Positions 25,348-36,263 are shown, counted from the first letter of the stretch. The stretch is 64,000 nucleotides of DNA from Myxacorys almedinensis A (GCF_010091945.1 NZ_WVIE01000014.1:62001-126000); one strand, 5' to 3'. Numbers and translations are program-made. Notes: generated by a model from the sequence alone, not told the origin.

Positions 25348-27597
25348 TTACAAACGCTTGCCAAATTTGGCTTTTAAATCATTGAGCGTTGTGGGTTTTT
25401 CAGCACGTTTATGATCTGTCTTGGGCGCACTGGCGCTTCGTTCTGGCTTCTCTCCCGTTCGCATAGATAGACCAATCCGCTTCAAACTTTCGTTGATCTC
25501 CATGACACGCACCTTCACCACTTGCCCCACTTTGACAATCTGGTTGGGGTCGCTAACAAAGCGATCGCTCAATTGCGAAACATGCACTAACCCATCTTGG
25601 TGAACGCCAATATCCACAAACGCTCCAAAGTTTGCCACGTTAGTGACAACGCCCTCCAACTCCATGCCAACGCGCAGATCAGAGAGTTCCTTGATGCCTT
25701 CTTTGAACGTGGCGTACTTAAATTCGGCGCGGGGGTCGCGTCCAGGTTTTTCAAGCTCACGAATGATATCGCGTAGGGTAGGTTCGCCGATCGTATCGGT
25801 GATATATTTTCTCAGGTTTTTGCCGAGTTGGTCTGCAATTTGAGGCGTTTGGCTGAGCGGAACGGATAAATCTTTTGCGATCGCGCTCACGAGGGGATAA
25901 CTCTCAGGGTGAACGGCGGTATTGTCGAGGGGGTTTTTACCATCGCGAATTCGCAAAAACCCTGCCGCTTGCTCAAAGGCTTTAGGTCCCAACTTTGGCA
26001 CCTTGAGCAACATCTTGCGATCGCTAAAGGCTCCATTTTCGTTACGATACGCCACAATATTATTGGCAATGGTAGCGCTAATGCCAGAAACAGAAGTCAG
26101 CAACTCTTTGGATGCCGTATTGAGATCAACACCAACAAAGTTGACACAACTCTCAACCGTCTCGCCCAGCTTCTTCTTCAGCAGTTTTTGATCGACATCA
26201 TGCTGATATTGCCCTACGCCGATCGATTTGGGATCGAGTTTGACCAATTCAGCTAACGGATCTTGCAAACGGCGACCAATACTAATGGCACCCCGAACGG
26301 TGATGTCGAGATCGGGAAACTCTGCGATCGCAACTTCACTAGCCGAGTAAATCGATGCCCCTGATTCATTCACCATGACTTTTATCGGCTTTTGCTCTAG
26401 CGTTGCTAATACTTCTCCCACAAATTCATCAGTTTCTCGGCTTGCCGTTCCGTTTCCGATTGCAATTAGCTCAATTTTGTAGTTCTGAATCAGTTGCTTT
26501 AGCGTTGCTGCGGCTTGCTTTCTTTTTTCTACCCCAGTGTGCGGAAAAATTGCCTGATACTGTAAAAATTTCCCGGTCTGATCTAAAACGGCAGCTTTGC
26601 ACCCAGTGCGGAAACCTGGATCAAGCGCCAACGTCGGTTTCATTCCCGCAGGAGCAGACAACAGCAATTCCCGTAAGTTTGTTTCAAAGGTTTTGATCGA
26701 TTCGATATCCGCCTCTAGTTTTTTCTCTGCCCTGACTTCGCCGACCAATGAGTTTCGCATCAAGCGATTAAACATATCTTTCAGCATCTTGCGATAAAAC
26801 TCGCGAACGGGTTGCGCTTTGCTGAAAATTTCTTGGGTTTCTAAATAGTGTTGAATCGCTTCCTCATCAAAAACTAGAGCAACGTCTAAAATGCCTTCTG
26901 CCTCGCCACGACAGAGCGCTAATAAGTTATGAGGCGCGATCGCGCTCACCTTTGCTTGGAACGTTCGATACATTTCAAACTTAGTTGTTCCTTCAGGATG
27001 ATCGGCTTTAATGCGCGAATTAAAGGCACCTGTTTCTAACAAAAACTCGCGCACATATGCCCGAAGATTCGCTTTTTCAGACACTTCTTCCGCCAAAATA
27101 TCTGATGCGCCTTGCAAAGCTTCTTCAAGTGTTTTGACGCCTTTTTGTTCAGAAACATACGTCGTTGCTTCCGCTTCTAATGAAGCAGAACGGTTGGACT
27201 GATTGAGCAATTTTATCCAAGCAGCGAAGGGTTCTAGCCCTTTTTCTTTAGCGATCGTAGCGCGGGTTCGTCGCTTTGGGCGGTAGGGTAAATATAAGTC
27301 TTCTAACTCATTTTTTTGCAGACAAGTTTCAATTTTAGTCTTCAAATCTTGAGTTAGTTTTCCTTGAGATTCAATCGAGTCGAGAATGCTTTTCTTGCGC
27401 TCTTCTACTTCCGTTAAATAGGTGTAGCGATCGCTGAGATCCCGCAGTTGGATCTCATTGAGTTCGCCCGTCCGCTCTTTGCGATATCGCGCAATAAATG
27501 GAACAGTTGCTCCTTCTGCAAAGAGGTCTAATGCGCTGCTCACCTGCGCTGGGCGAAGGGAAAGCTCTTCGGCTAGAAGTTTTTGAATATCAAGCAT
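25348..27597 (-). CDS. tex: Tex-family RNA-binding protein
   Basis: This 749-aa transcription accessory protein begins with the Tex N-terminal helical domain (VPFIARYRKERTGELNEIQL). It continues with the YqgF/RNase H-like domain (ALDPGFRTGCKAAVLD near residue 330), a helix-hairpin-helix region (LNTASKELLTSVSGI) and a C-terminal S1 domain (GVVTNVANFGAFVDIGVHQD near 645). It ends in a basic tail. It is transcribed alone, with a 470-bp spacer upstream. Confidence 0.96.
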   Translation of the reverse strand: MLDIQKLLAEELSLRPAQVSSALDLFAEGATVPFIARYRKERTGELNEIQLRDLSDRYTYLTEVEERKKSILDSIESQGKLTQDLKTKIETCLQKNELEDLYLPYRPKRRTRATIAKEKGLEPFAAWIKLLNQSNRSASLEAEATTYVSEQKGVKTLEEALQGASDILAEEVSEKANLRAYVREFLLETGAFNSRIKADHPEGTTKFEMYRTFQAKVSAIAPHNLLALCRGEAEGILDVALVFDEEAIQHYLETQEIFSKAQPVREFYRKMLKDMFNRLMRNSLVGEVRAEKKLEADIESIKTFETNLRELLLSAPAGMKPTLALDPGFRTGCKAAVLDQTGKFLQYQAIFPHTGVEKRKQAAATLKQLIQNYKIELIAIGNGTASRETDEFVGEVLATLEQKPIKVMVNESGASIYSASEVAIAEFPDLDITVRGAISIGRRLQDPLAELVKLDPKSIGVGQYQHDVDQKLLKKKLGETVESCVNFVGVDLNTASKELLTSVSGISATIANNIVAYRNENGAFSDRKMLLKVPKLGPKAFEQAAGFLRIRDGKNPLDNTAVHPESYPLVSAIAKDLSVPLSQTPQIADQLGKNLRKYITDTIGEPTLRDIIRELEKPGRDPRAEFKYATFKEGIKELSDLRVGMELEGVVTNVANFGAFVDIGVHQDGLVHVSQLSDRFVSDPNQIVKVGQVVKVRVMEINESLKRIGLSMRTGEKPERSASAPKTDHKRAEKPTTLNDLKAKFGKRL

Positions 27598-27980
27598 TGA
27601 GACACTGATTCGTGAGTTACAATTTGTAGCCCGGTGAAGTTGCTTCGGGGCGAGCTACCATTTTGGCGTAGTCTGTCGATTTTAGATCGGTTTTCTCAAT
27701 TGTGCCGAAGCTATCCCTGGGAAGCATCACAGTTCCGTCGGTTCAATTTTTTGGATTAGGAACAGGTTATCGAGGATTGTTCAAGGTAGCTGGCTAGATT
27801 TTCCTTGCTCAACTTTCTTTCCACAACTTGAATAACGAACTCGTATTTTTGAGCTTGGCTGAGATTCAGGACAAACCTGTTCAATCGTAAAGGTGATAAT
27901 GAGGTCGGCTCTGATTGAAGATTAGGAATCAGATTGACATTCCTTCATCCTCTTAAATTCAGTCTCATTTCTTGAGTACT
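27598..27980. other. Gene-free spacer upstream of tex
   Basis: I see no supported gene here. It should carry the tex promoter. A GC-rich inverted segment (TAGCCCGGTGAAGTTGCTTC, then GGGGCGAGCTA) lies at 27629-27660. Confidence 0.5.
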
Positions 27981-28045
27981 AGAAGCATAACTTTCCGAAC
28001 TCGATTAGCAGCATCAGCATTCCGTGACGAAAAAGTTATGCTTCT
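27981..28045. repeat. 65-bp palindromic repeat, copy A
   Basis: AGAAGCATAACTTT at the left and AAAAGTTATGCTTCT at the right form an inverted repeat around the conserved centre GCATCAGCATTCC. A second copy with the same centre is at 46907-46972. This resembles a REP or small MITE family. Confidence 0.75.
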
Positions 28046-28065
28046 GGTGACAATGAGGGTAGCAA

Positions 28066-28761
28066 CTAATTTCGTTGAGGAAGCGGCGTGTTGAGCGTTG
28101 GGCTAGGTTGTACAGGCGATGAGCCGGGTGGTAAGGGGGTGCCCGGTGTTGACGGACTCGCAGAAGGAGTAATCGTTGGAACGGCTGGCGGCAGATCAGA
28201 GCTAGGGATTGTTACAGGTACCAAATCGCGGGGGCGATCGCTCGTATCGAGACAGGTTGCGATCGCTTGCTTTGTCGCAATGTTAAGGTCATTATTCAAC
28301 CCTACGACACACCGAGAAAACGTTGCCGGTAAAAGCGTACGACGGCAACTGTCTAGCACATCTGCAAATGCGGTTTGAGCAGCTTGCCGCCCAATATCGA
28401 CTACACAGGTTGCGGCTTCTAGGGGGCGTCGAACCTGACGACAAACAGACAACGCATCCACCCCCGCCACCTGAACTTCTGCCATACGACGCACACACAC
28501 GCCCAAATCATCGGGGCGCACTGCATTAGAACATGCCTCGGCCACCACCGCCGTTGGCACATTGGCACGAGCAAGATCAGCCGCACAAAGCCGATAAAGA
28601 TTGGGTTCTGGACGTTCAAATAAATCATCCAGCACCGCTCCATGAGCCGGAACGATGAATGCCATATGCAACTCCGGAGGAAGCGGCACGGCAAGGGCAA
28701 CAAGACTCGCTGTGATCACCTGCGCGACAGGCAACCGAAAAACTCTCATCAGGTTAGGCAT
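28066..28761 (-). CDS. Secreted cysteine-rich protein with Pro/Ser tail
   Basis: From the ATG at 28761 the 231-aa product has a signal peptide-like N-terminus (VITASLVALAVPLPPEL) and a helical core (about 45-160). The core has regularly spaced cysteines in pairs (LCAADLARA, ACSNAV, VCVRRM, VCRQV, TCVVD, SCRRT, RCVVG), suggesting disulfides. A Pro/Ser/Thr-rich C-terminal tail (about 175-231) follows. A start 15 codons earlier is also open. I do not recognise a named family. Confidence 0.7.
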   Translation of the reverse strand: MPNLMRVFRLPVAQVITASLVALAVPLPPELHMAFIVPAHGAVLDDLFERPEPNLYRLCAADLARANVPTAVVAEACSNAVRPDDLGVCVRRMAEVQVAGVDALSVCRQVRRPLEAATCVVDIGRQAAQTAFADVLDSCRRTLLPATFSRCVVGLNNDLNIATKQAIATCLDTSDRPRDLVPVTIPSSDLPPAVPTITPSASPSTPGTPLPPGSSPVQPSPTLNTPLPQRN

Positions 28762-28806
28762 AGTAATTACGAAGTGACAGTCTGGCTTTAGAGAAAATTG
28801 TGACAT

Positions 28807-29127
28807 AAGGGAGGGGTAGAGGGCGACAAACCTGAAATGAGAACAGTCAAGAGCACGGATGAGTGCTGGGCATGTCTAATCGGTTGCTAATAGATTGAGG
28901 GATTGAAAGTCGCGGCAATAACAGATCAAAAACGACAGATCAAAAACCTTGGGTGCACCCAAAGCAGCCTTCCTTGGTGGGGCAGTTTGGCAAATTGCAG
29001 ATTCGTTGGTTCTCATTTCTCTGTAAGATGAAATATGACGCCCCGCCGAATCGTCCCCCTCAATGAACTACAGTGTTAAGAGAAAGTAGACAAACTACCG
29101 ATCACGTCATCCGAAGGATATCCCGGT
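28807..29127. other. Gene-free spacer upstream of dxs
   Basis: The 321-bp spacer separates two divergent genes and should hold both promoters. The only structure I noticed is a short direct repeat, ACAGATCAAAAAC, near 28920-28945. Confidence 0.5.
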
Positions 29128-31017
29128 ATGCATCTGAGTGAATTAACCCACCCAAACCAGTTGCACGGTCTGTCGATTTATCAGCTTCAGCAAATCGCCA
29201 GACAAATTCGCGAAAAGCATCTGCAAACCGTAGCCACAAGCGGGGGACATCTTGGTCCCGGATTGGGTGTCGTCGAGTTGACCCTGGCCCTTTATCAGAC
29301 CCTCGATCTCGATCGCGACAAAGTAACCTGGGATGTGGGTCACCAGGCTTATCCCCACAAGCTGATCACCGGACGGTATGATGGTTTCCACACGCTGCGT
29401 CAGAAAGATGGCATTGCCGGATACCTCAAGCGGAGCGAAAGCGAGTTTGATCATTTTGGGGCGGGTCATGCCTCGACCAGCATTTCGGCAGCGCTAGGGA
29501 TGGCGTTGGCGCGCGATGCCAAGGGGGAGAAGTTTAAAACGGTCGCTGTGATTGGCGATGGGGCGTTAACGGGAGGCATGGCGCTCGAAGCCATCAACCA
29601 TGCTGGGCACTTGCCTAAAACCAATCTGCTAGTCGTGCTCAACGACAACGAGATGTCGATTTCTCCAAATGTGGGAGCGATTCCTCGCTATCTCAACAAG
29701 ATTCGCCTCAGTCCGCCTGTTCAGTTTCTCTCGGACAACTTAGAAGAACAGGTTAAAAATCTGCCATTTTCGCCAGAGTTGTCGCGGCTGAAAGAGGGCA
29801 TGAAGCGCCTTGCTGTGCCCAAAGTGGGAGCCGTGTTTGAGGAATTGGGCTTTACCTACATGGGCCCGGTGGATGGGCATAACTTGGAAGAACTGATTGC
29901 CATGTTTAAAGAGGCACATCAGATCCAGGGTCCGGTGCTGGTGCATGTGTCTACGGTTAAGGGGAAAGGGTATGCGATCGCAGAAGCCGATCAGGTGGGC
30001 TACCACGCTCAGACACCGTTTAACCTCGCGACCGGAAAAGTCAACCCATCGAGCAAACCCAAGCCTCCGGGTTACTCCAAGGTGTTTGGCGAAACCCTCT
30101 CGAAACTGGCAGAAAACGATCCGAGAATCATCGGCATTACGGCCGCCATGGCAACCGGAACCGGGTTAGATATTTTGCAAAAGCGAGTGCCAAAGCAATA
30201 CATCGATGTGGGCATTGCCGAGCAGCACGCCGTTACCTTGGCGGCAGGTCTTGCCTGTGAAGGAATGCGCCCGGTTGCCACCATTTACTCGACGTTCTTG
30301 CAGCGAGCCTTTGATCAAATCATTCATGATGTTTGCATACAGAAGCTCCCTGTGTTTTTCTGTATGGATCGTGCTGGCATTGTTGGCTCGGATGGACCGA
30401 CTCACCAGGGCATGTACGATATTGCCTATTTGCGGTGCATTCCGAACATGGTGCTGATGGCTCCTAAAGACGAAGCTGAACTTCAGCGCATGGTGGTGAC
30501 TGGCATTAATTACACCAAAGGTGCGATCGCGCTGCGCTATCCCAGAGGCAATGGCTATGGCGTACCCCTCATGGAAGAAGGGTGGGAACCTCTCCCCATC
30601 GGCAAAGGCGAAGTTCTTCGTCAAGGAGACGATATCTTGCTGGTTGCCTATGGTTCCATGGTCTATCCTGCGATGCAGACGGCGGAGATTCTCACCGAGC
30701 ATGGCATCGAGGCAACGGTGATTAATGCCCGATTTGCCAAGCCCCTCGATACAGAACTGATTCTACCGTTGGCACAGCAAATTGGTCGGGTGGTGACGCT
30801 GGAAGAAGGCTGTCTGCAAGGTGGCTTTGGTGCAGCCCTGCTCGAAGCGATGATGGATGCAGAAGTAGTTGTGCCCGTCACCCGCGTTGGTGTGCCTGAC
30901 CTGCTGGTAGATCACGCAACTGCCGAAGAATCCAAAGCAGAGTTGAGCTTGACGCCGCCTCAGATGGCAGACCGAATTCTTAAGCTGTTTAGCAAGCAGC
31001 CTGTAGCCGTCAGCTAA
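29128..31017 (+). CDS. dxs: 1-deoxy-D-xylulose-5-phosphate synthase
   Basis: This thiamine-diphosphate enzyme makes DXP from pyruvate and glyceraldehyde 3-phosphate, the first step of the MEP isoprenoid pathway. The N-terminal active-site region [14 protein letters not shown] is at about residues 39-52, the ThDP/Mg motif [17 protein letters not shown] near 150, the transketolase-type central domain ([15 protein letters not shown]) near 370 and the C-terminal domain with [12 protein letters not shown]. The 629-aa length is usual. IspE of the same pathway is also in this window at 57283. Confidence 0.97.
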   Translation: MHLSELTHPNQLHGLSIYQLQQIARQIREKHLQTVATSGGHLGPGLGVVELTLALYQTLDLDRDKVTWDVGHQAYPHKLITGRYDGFHTLRQKDGIAGYLKRSESEFDHFGAGHASTSISAALGMALARDAKGEKFKTVAVIGDGALTGGMALEAINHAGHLPKTNLLVVLNDNEMSISPNVGAIPRYLNKIRLSPPVQFLSDNLEEQVKNLPFSPELSRLKEGMKRLAVPKVGAVFEELGFTYMGPVDGHNLEELIAMFKEAHQIQGPVLVHVSTVKGKGYAIAEADQVGYHAQTPFNLATGKVNPSSKPKPPGYSKVFGETLSKLAENDPRIIGITAAMATGTGLDILQKRVPKQYIDVGIAEQHAVTLAAGLACEGMRPVATIYSTFLQRAFDQIIHDVCIQKLPVFFCMDRAGIVGSDGPTHQGMYDIAYLRCIPNMVLMAPKDEAELQRMVVTGINYTKGAIALRYPRGNGYGVPLMEEGWEPLPIGKGEVLRQGDDILLVAYGSMVYPAMQTAEILTEHGIEATVINARFAKPLDTELILPLAQQIGRVVTLEEGCLQGGFGAALLEAMMDAEVVVPVTRVGVPDLLVDHATAEESKAELSLTPPQMADRILKLFSKQPVAVS

Positions 31018-31063
31018 TTTAGGGTTGCCAACAAGGTGTTGGTTGGTTGCGAAAAGCAAGGAT

Positions 31064-31100
31064 GATTTGCCCTTCCCCTGGGTAACGGTGAGGGCAAATC
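31064..31100. terminator. Hairpin between convergent dxs and SLH gene
   Basis: GATTTGCCCT (31064-31073) and AGGGCAAATC (31091-31100) form a perfect 10-bp stem in the spacer between two convergent genes. There is no strong T-tract on either side, so termination is likely but not certain. Confidence 0.5.
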
Positions 31101-31141
31101 TGGGTCTTATCCAATCAATCTCTTTCCTGAGAGTCTCGCCG

Positions 31142-33382
31142 TTAAGCCGTCACGACGTAGGGTGAATCGAGCGCGGCGACCCGCCCATCTCGAACCAAGG
31201 TTTGATAGACCATGGCAGACACCTCCGCGCGGCTGGCTTCCCGATTGGGGTTAAACAGCCTTTGGTTTGGATAATTTACGATGATGTCTGCTTTGGCTGC
31301 CGCCGCCACCCGATCTTGGAAGGGCTGGGGAACTGCGCTGCGATCGTCGAAAATTGTCAGCACATTGGGGTCGGCAGGGGTTAGACCAAAGCCACTGACC
31401 AACGACAGCACCAACTGAAGGCGAGTCACATTCTGATTGGGTTTGAATGTGCCATCGGGAAAGCCCGAAATGAATCCGGCTCGGTAGGCTTGATCAATCG
31501 CACTTTTTGCCCAAAAGCTTCCTGGAACATCTGGAAAGGTCGTTCCTTCCCGCTTGGGGTTGGGGTTAAACGCCTTTGCCAAAATGGCAGCATACTGGGC
31601 GCGAGTCATCGACGTGTCAGGCTTGAACGTGCCATCAGCAAACCCTTGAATCACGTCTTGGCTAGACAGACCCAGAACGAAATCTTTTGCCCAATGGTTT
31701 GTGAGGTCGGTAAAGGCAGTGGTTGAGATATCGGGATTGACGATGTAGGTGGATGCGATCGCATTGACTTTGCTAGTCGCGACCAACGACTGATAGATAA
31801 ACGCCGCCACCTCAGCCCGGCTGATATCTTGCAACGGCTTAAGCTGAGAGACATTGGGATAGTTCACGACTATCCGACGCTGGGTTGCCGTTGCCACTTT
31901 ATCCACGGCATAGCTAGGAATTTGAGCGCGATCGCTATATAGCCCCAAATTTAGCGGTGTTCCTCCACTTAAGCCGAGTCCACTAATCAGCGCCACTAGC
32001 GCCTGAGTTCGTGTAAGATTCAATCCCGGACGAAAGCTGCCATCTGGAAATCCGGTGATGAACCCCATCCGAGTAGCTCGATTGATCGCCTCGAAGGCCC
32101 AGAAATTTTGCGCGACATCCGAGAATGTTCTAGCGTCTTGGGTTAGGGGTAGATCAAACGACTTAGATACGATCGCGGCAAATTCTGCCCGGCTGAGCGA
32201 TGATTCAGGTTTAAACGTGCCATTGGGGAAGCCACTGATTGATCCTCGGCTGACTAATCCCTGAATAAAACTTTCTGCCCAATGTCCCCGAATGTCTGCC
32301 AGGTCACCCGATGGGGCAGGGGTAGGAGTCGGCGTTGGGCTGGGCGTCGGGCTGGGCGTCGGGCTGGGCGTTGGCACTGGAATTGGGATCGGGCTAGGCG
32401 TTGGAGTTGGGCTAGGCGTTGGAGTTGGGCTAGGCGTCGGACTGGGCGTCGGGCTAGGCGTTGGCACTGGAACTGGAGTCGGAGTCGGGGTGGGAACTTG
32501 GCTGACTTGCAAATCGACAGAGCCAGCAATCTTTGACGGATTGATCTGATTGCCAACCGAAACGATCGTAATTTGGGGATTGGTCGCATTCTGAATATCA
32601 AATTCACCGTTGTCCCGCAGAATATTTCCCCCCGGATCTTGGGAACTGCCCAAATTAGGGGACGAGCTTTCCACCGCAATCAAGCCGCTTTCGGCATTTT
32701 TTTCGATGATGTTGCCCCGCAAAACCGGACGGGCAGAGCGAGAGAGAACAATTCCGTTGCGGTTTTCAAGGATGCGATTTTCGACCAGCAACGGAGCCGC
32801 CGTATCCCCGATCGCAAATCCATAGCCTGTGTTTTGACAAACGTTCCGCCGAAATTCTCCTTTTGTCGTGCGGACGATCGATACACCGTTCGCATCATTT
32901 CTTACAAACACACAATCCGCCACGATGGGATTAGCGCTGCCAGTCGCAAACACGCCTTCTCGCTTACACTCTACAAAGGTGCAGCTTGCGATCGTAGGAG
33001 CCGTCGATTCGATCCAAGCCCCGGTGCCGCGAATATTGGGGTTCGTCACCGTCACCCCGCGCAACTGGGCATTTGTCTCTAGCCGAAATGTGACGCTTTG
33101 CCCGGCAAAGGTTGGGCTAAGGTAGGTGCCGCCTCCCTTCACTAAAATGCCGTTGCCTTTATTGGTTTCGTTGCCAACGACCGCAACACCGCCTGGAATC
33201 ACTAACGGAAAAACTTCACCACTGGCAGCATCATAGGTTCCAGAAGCAAGCTGAATCGTGCCAGACCTTGCCTGTTGCAGAGCGCGAGTAATTGTTTTGA
33301 ACGGCGCAGCTTGAGTGCCTGCTGCACTATCGTTGCCGCTGGCTGGATTGACATAAAGGGCAGATGACGGGGACTGTACCAT
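31142..33382 (-). CDS. Beta-helix (DUF1565) protein with Pro-Thr linker and SLH repeats
   Basis: In this 746-aa protein residues 5-280 form a DUF1565/pectate-lyase-like right-handed beta-helix ([20 protein letters not shown], then many N-rich turns). Residues 295-355 are PTPSP/PTPTP repeats. The rest holds two blocks of SLH modules, each block with three ([28 protein letters not shown] and so on). SLH modules anchor proteins to the cell-wall surface. No signal peptide is present, and an in-frame TGA two codons upstream of the start excludes an N-terminal extension. Export must use another route, or the start is damaged. Confidence 0.88.
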   Translation of the reverse strand: MVQSPSSALYVNPASGNDSAAGTQAAPFKTITRALQQARSGTIQLASGTYDAASGEVFPLVIPGGVAVVGNETNKGNGILVKGGGTYLSPTFAGQSVTFRLETNAQLRGVTVTNPNIRGTGAWIESTAPTIASCTFVECKREGVFATGSANPIVADCVFVRNDANGVSIVRTTKGEFRRNVCQNTGYGFAIGDTAAPLLVENRILENRNGIVLSRSARPVLRGNIIEKNAESGLIAVESSSPNLGSSQDPGGNILRDNGEFDIQNATNPQITIVSVGNQINPSKIAGSVDLQVSQVPTPTPTPVPVPTPSPTPSPTPSPTPTPSPTPTPSPIPIPVPTPSPTPSPTPSPTPTPTPAPSGDLADIRGHWAESFIQGLVSRGSISGFPNGTFKPESSLSRAEFAAIVSKSFDLPLTQDARTFSDVAQNFWAFEAINRATRMGFITGFPDGSFRPGLNLTRTQALVALISGLGLSGGTPLNLGLYSDRAQIPSYAVDKVATATQRRIVVNYPNVSQLKPLQDISRAEVAAFIYQSLVATSKVNAIASTYIVNPDISTTAFTDLTNHWAKDFVLGLSSQDVIQGFADGTFKPDTSMTRAQYAAILAKAFNPNPKREGTTFPDVPGSFWAKSAIDQAYRAGFISGFPDGTFKPNQNVTRLQLVLSLVSGFGLTPADPNVLTIFDDRSAVPQPFQDRVAAAAKADIIVNYPNQRLFNPNREASRAEVSAMVYQTLVRDGRVAALDSPYVVTA

Positions 33383-33495
33383 AACTCAAACGTTCCGAAT
33401 ATACTATTTCTACACAGAGCCGATTCTACACAGAGCCGACTGAACCGGTCTCAGCCGTAAATGAGATGGAATAACGATCAGAACTGATGCACTCG

Positions 33496-33560
33496 CCCCC
33501 TCAATTTCCCAACCTTGGGGTCTGTAATCTCTTGCTCCTTCAAGGTTGAGGGTTAGGGGG
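33496..33560. repeat. Long imperfect hairpin in spacer
   Basis: CCCCCTCAATTTCCCAACCT at the left is complemented by AAGGTTG-AGGGTTAGGGGG at the right. This kind of C-rich/G-rich pair recurs in cyanobacterial spacers. The rest of the 33383-33834 spacer has no supported gene; a 16-bp direct repeat TTCTACACAGAGCCGA occurs twice near 33410-33440. Confidence 0.5.
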
Positions 33561-33834
33561 CAAAATTATGATTGAGTGCGTCAGTCCTAACAATTGCCTG
33601 ACAATTGCAGAAGTTCGGCATTCACAAAGGTCTTCATGATAGCGATCGCAACTGAAACGGCACTGCTTCGGCAATATCTTTTTACCTGCAAAAACCAAAT
33701 CTGTCTCATCAAATTTGCATTAATTTGTCGGTTAAACGCTAAAAGCGATCGCTATGATGAGAAGAAGCTGGCAGACTGACTGAGGTTTCTAAACCCTAAA
33801 TGCCTGACAGATTTCTAAATCGGAGGGTCGGCGT

Positions 33835-34167
33835 ATGGTGGCGATCGTTGTCGTTATAAACCTGCTAATCGCGCTATTTGGCTTTTGGCTCGCTTGCAAA
33901 GTCTGGCGACTGCGCCGAACCCTTTCTCAAGCAGCCGATGCGATCGCTCTAGCCGAGCGCAATACCCATCATGTGCTTGGCAATGCCCCCACCGCAATTT
34001 TGCGCGGGCAACTAGGAACTCAGGAATTGCGTCAAACCTATCAGCAACTCCAACCTAAAGTTCGTCAGGCTCAGCAAGCCCTCGCCCTCCTCAGCCTGAG
34101 CCAAACCATCCTCAGCCGCCGGTTTTTGCTCCGTCGCATTAAGAAATCTACGGCAACACGACGGTAG
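33835..34167 (+). CDS. Small membrane-anchored hypothetical protein
   Basis: This 110-aa product has an N-terminal membrane helix (about 3-20, VVVINLLIALFGFWLACKV). It is followed by a cytoplasmic helical region rich in Gln and Leu (LRQTYQQLQPKVRQAQQALA) and a very basic end (RRFLLRRIKKSTATRR). The start follows GGAGGGTCGGCGT, a good Shine-Dalgarno. It heads a set of three small membrane-associated genes on this strand. Confidence 0.75.
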   Translation: MVAIVVVINLLIALFGFWLACKVWRLRRTLSQAADAIALAERNTHHVLGNAPTAILRGQLGTQELRQTYQQLQPKVRQAQQALALLSLSQTILSRRFLLRRIKKSTATRR

Positions 34168-34286
34168 TGGAGGCAGACCGCTAGGATCTGGCAGAATGGG
34201 GTAAGCTCCATGGAGTAGGATTGCTCCCAGCAGACACAGTTTGGCTGAGCAAGATGGGCTGAGCAAGAAGGAGAATACGGGAAACT

Positions 34287-34634
34287 ATGGCAAACAATCG
34301 GTCTGGAGCGTTTTTAGGAGGAATGGTCATTGGGGCAGCGATCGGCGCGATCGCTGGCATTTTGGCGGCTCCTCGGACTGGGCAAGAAACGCGACAACTG
34401 CTGAAAAAATCGGCGGATGCCCTTCCTGACCTGGCAGAAGATTTGTCTACCACGGTGCAACTGCAAGCCGATCGGCTCTCTGAAACCGCGTTGCGAAACT
34501 GGGACGGAACCCTAGGACGCTTACGAGAAGCCATTTCTGCCGGTGTCGAAGCCACGCGCGAAAACCAACTGCTCACCCGCGACGCCGAGCAAAAATCTGA
34601 TTCTCAACCTCCTCTGCGCGATCGTTTACGATAG
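34287..34634 (+). CDS. YtxH domain-containing protein
   Basis: In this 115-aa protein the N-terminal GAFLGGMVIGAAIGAIAGIL glycine-zipper membrane helix followed by LAAPRTGQETRQLLKKSAD is the YtxH signature. The remainder is a helical stalk. A TAGGAGGA Shine-Dalgarno lies within the gene start region and ACGGGAAACT precedes the ATG. It is 4 bp from the DUF948 gene, a common pairing in cyanobacteria and Firmicutes. The function is unknown; homologues are stress- or envelope-associated. Confidence 0.85.
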   Translation: MANNRSGAFLGGMVIGAAIGAIAGILAAPRTGQETRQLLKKSADALPDLAEDLSTTVQLQADRLSETALRNWDGTLGRLREAISAGVEATRENQLLTRDAEQKSDSQPPLRDRLR

Positions 34635-34638
34635 GCTC

Positions 34639-35304
34639 ATGCTGGTGATTGATCCCATTTTTTGGCTAGGATTCTCGATTCTTTTGGTGGCAGTCAGCAT
34701 TGCGGCTGTCTTGGTCGTGGCTGTGCCTGCGTTTCAAGAATTGGGCAGAGCCGCCCGCAGCGCTGAAAAGCTGTTTGATACCCTCAATCGTGAGTTGCCA
34801 CCGACCCTAGAAGCGATGCGGCTAACAGGGTTGGAGATCAGTGAACTGACCGATGACATGAGTCAGGGCGTCCAAAGTGCGGGGCAAGTGGTTAAACAGG
34901 TCGATCAAAGCATCACAGGGGTGAAGCAGCAGGTTCAGAAAGCCCAAGTCACGAGCCGTAGCGTTTTGGCTGGCATGAAAACGGCATGGCGGACGTTTAC
35001 TCAGCCTGCTAGATCCCGCCGTAATGACGTTTCTGACGATCGCTTGACCCGTTTAGATTCAGATCGCTCTGCCAGCATGGTCAGAGATGCTCGTCGCTCT
35101 GCCCAACTAGAGCGCTATCGAGACGACGTTGGACAGCTTTACTCTGAGCAAAATTACGACGATCGCCTTGATGAGCCGCCAGACGAAGACTATCTTCCTG
35201 TTGAGCAAGATGTGGGTAACGGCAACCGTCGGCTTGCTGAGGGTCAAGAGTTGCCTCCTTATTCTGAGGATTATCATCCCGTGCGCCGAGATAGCGGGTA
35301 TTAG
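34639..35304 (+). CDS. DUF948 family membrane protein
   Basis: From the ATG at 34639 the 221-aa product has an N-terminal membrane helix (about 5-30, FWLGFSILLVAVSIAAVLVV). A DUF948 helical domain (about 35-115, with LFDTLNRELPPTLEAMRLTG and VQSAGQVVKQVDQSITGVKQ) and a charged, Tyr/Asp-rich, probably disordered C-terminus follow. It begins 4 bp after the YtxH gene. An earlier in-frame start would overlap that gene. Confidence 0.87.
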   Translation: MLVIDPIFWLGFSILLVAVSIAAVLVVAVPAFQELGRAARSAEKLFDTLNRELPPTLEAMRLTGLEISELTDDMSQGVQSAGQVVKQVDQSITGVKQQVQKAQVTSRSVLAGMKTAWRTFTQPARSRRNDVSDDRLTRLDSDRSASMVRDARRSAQLERYRDDVGQLYSEQNYDDRLDEPPDEDYLPVEQDVGNGNRRLAEGQELPPYSEDYHPVRRDSGY

Positions 35305-35402
35305 ACTATATCTGATCTGTCGAATTCACATTCATCTAGGAGACGGGTTAATCTAGGATGACGGGTTGCCCGAAGGTGAGGCTAGGCAAAACCATTCTGC
35401 TG

Positions 35403-36131
35403 CTATACCTTGTAATTCACCAGCTTGGCAAAGTCTTGGGGATCTAAACTTGCCCCGCCGACTAGTGCCCCATCAATTTCAGATTGTGCCATAATCTCGT
35501 TGATGTTGTCGGGCTTGACCGAGCCACCATACTGAATCGTCATGTCAGGATTGCTCAGCTTGCTCCGAATCAGACCGATCACGCGATTTGCCTCAGCCGA
35601 TGCACAGGTATCTCCCGTGCCGATCGCCCAAATTGGCTCATAGGCGATGATTAAATGCTCCTGATCAACATCGATCAGATCGTGTTCCAACTGCTTGAAA
35701 ATTATGGCTTCAGTTTCTCCGGCATCGCGCTGCTGTTTGCTTTCGCCTACACACAAAATTGGAATTAAGCCTGCTTTCTGAGCCGCTTTCAGGCGCAGAT
35801 TCACGGTTTCGTCGGTTTCGCCAAAAAACTGTCGCCGCTCGCTGTGCCCAATCACGACATAGCGGACACCCACTTCGACCAGCATCAACGCTGAAATCTC
35901 GCCTGTGAAAGCTCCCGATTCTGCCCAATGAACATTCTGAGCGCCAATTTGGATGCGGCTACCATGCAAATTTCTAGACAACGTGCCAAGATCGGTGAAC
36001 GGAGCGCACAACACAATGTCTCGATCGTCAGGGGTGGTGTCTAGTTGGGGCAAAAAGCCCTGCAAAAACTCCAGCGTCTCTGCTCGGGTTTTAAACATTT
36101 TCCAGTTGCCAGCAATGATAACTTTTCGCAC
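35403..36131 (-). CDS. tpiA: Triosephosphate isomerase
   Basis: This TIM barrel enzyme of 242 aa interconverts dihydroxyacetone phosphate and glyceraldehyde 3-phosphate in glycolysis and the Calvin cycle. The N-terminal AGNWKMFKT contains the active-site Asn/Lys, the catalytic His is in [11 protein letters not shown] (about residue 96), the catalytic Glu is in [12 protein letters not shown] (about 165) and the phosphate loop is [10 protein letters not shown]. Confidence 0.97.
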   Translation of the reverse strand: MRKVIIAGNWKMFKTRAETLEFLQGFLPQLDTTPDDRDIVLCAPFTDLGTLSRNLHGSRIQIGAQNVHWAESGAFTGEISALMLVEVGVRYVVIGHSERRQFFGETDETVNLRLKAAQKAGLIPILCVGESKQQRDAGETEAIIFKQLEHDLIDVDQEHLIIAYEPIWAIGTGDTCASAEANRVIGLIRSKLSNPDMTIQYGGSVKPDNINEIMAQSEIDGALVGGASLDPQDFAKLVNYKV

Positions 36132-36263
36132 AGGTTGCTCAGCCTAAAATCACGTTTAATTGCATCCTTCAGTCTACGGCTTTGGGGGACACTTTTGCAT
36201 GGTTGGGGGATTTAGGTTAGGGCAAGGCGGCTTTTAGGGCGAAATCTCCTTAGCGTTGGGTCT

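Noticed and set aside
32292-32549. Plus-strand frame encoding long GVGVGLGVG repeats
   Set aside because: It is the antisense of the Pro-Thr/Ser repeat linker of the SLH protein; the periodicity comes from the real gene.
33594-33779. 61-codon plus-strand frame
   Set aside because: No ribosome site or protein-like conservation pattern is visible; it probably arises by chance in a spacer.
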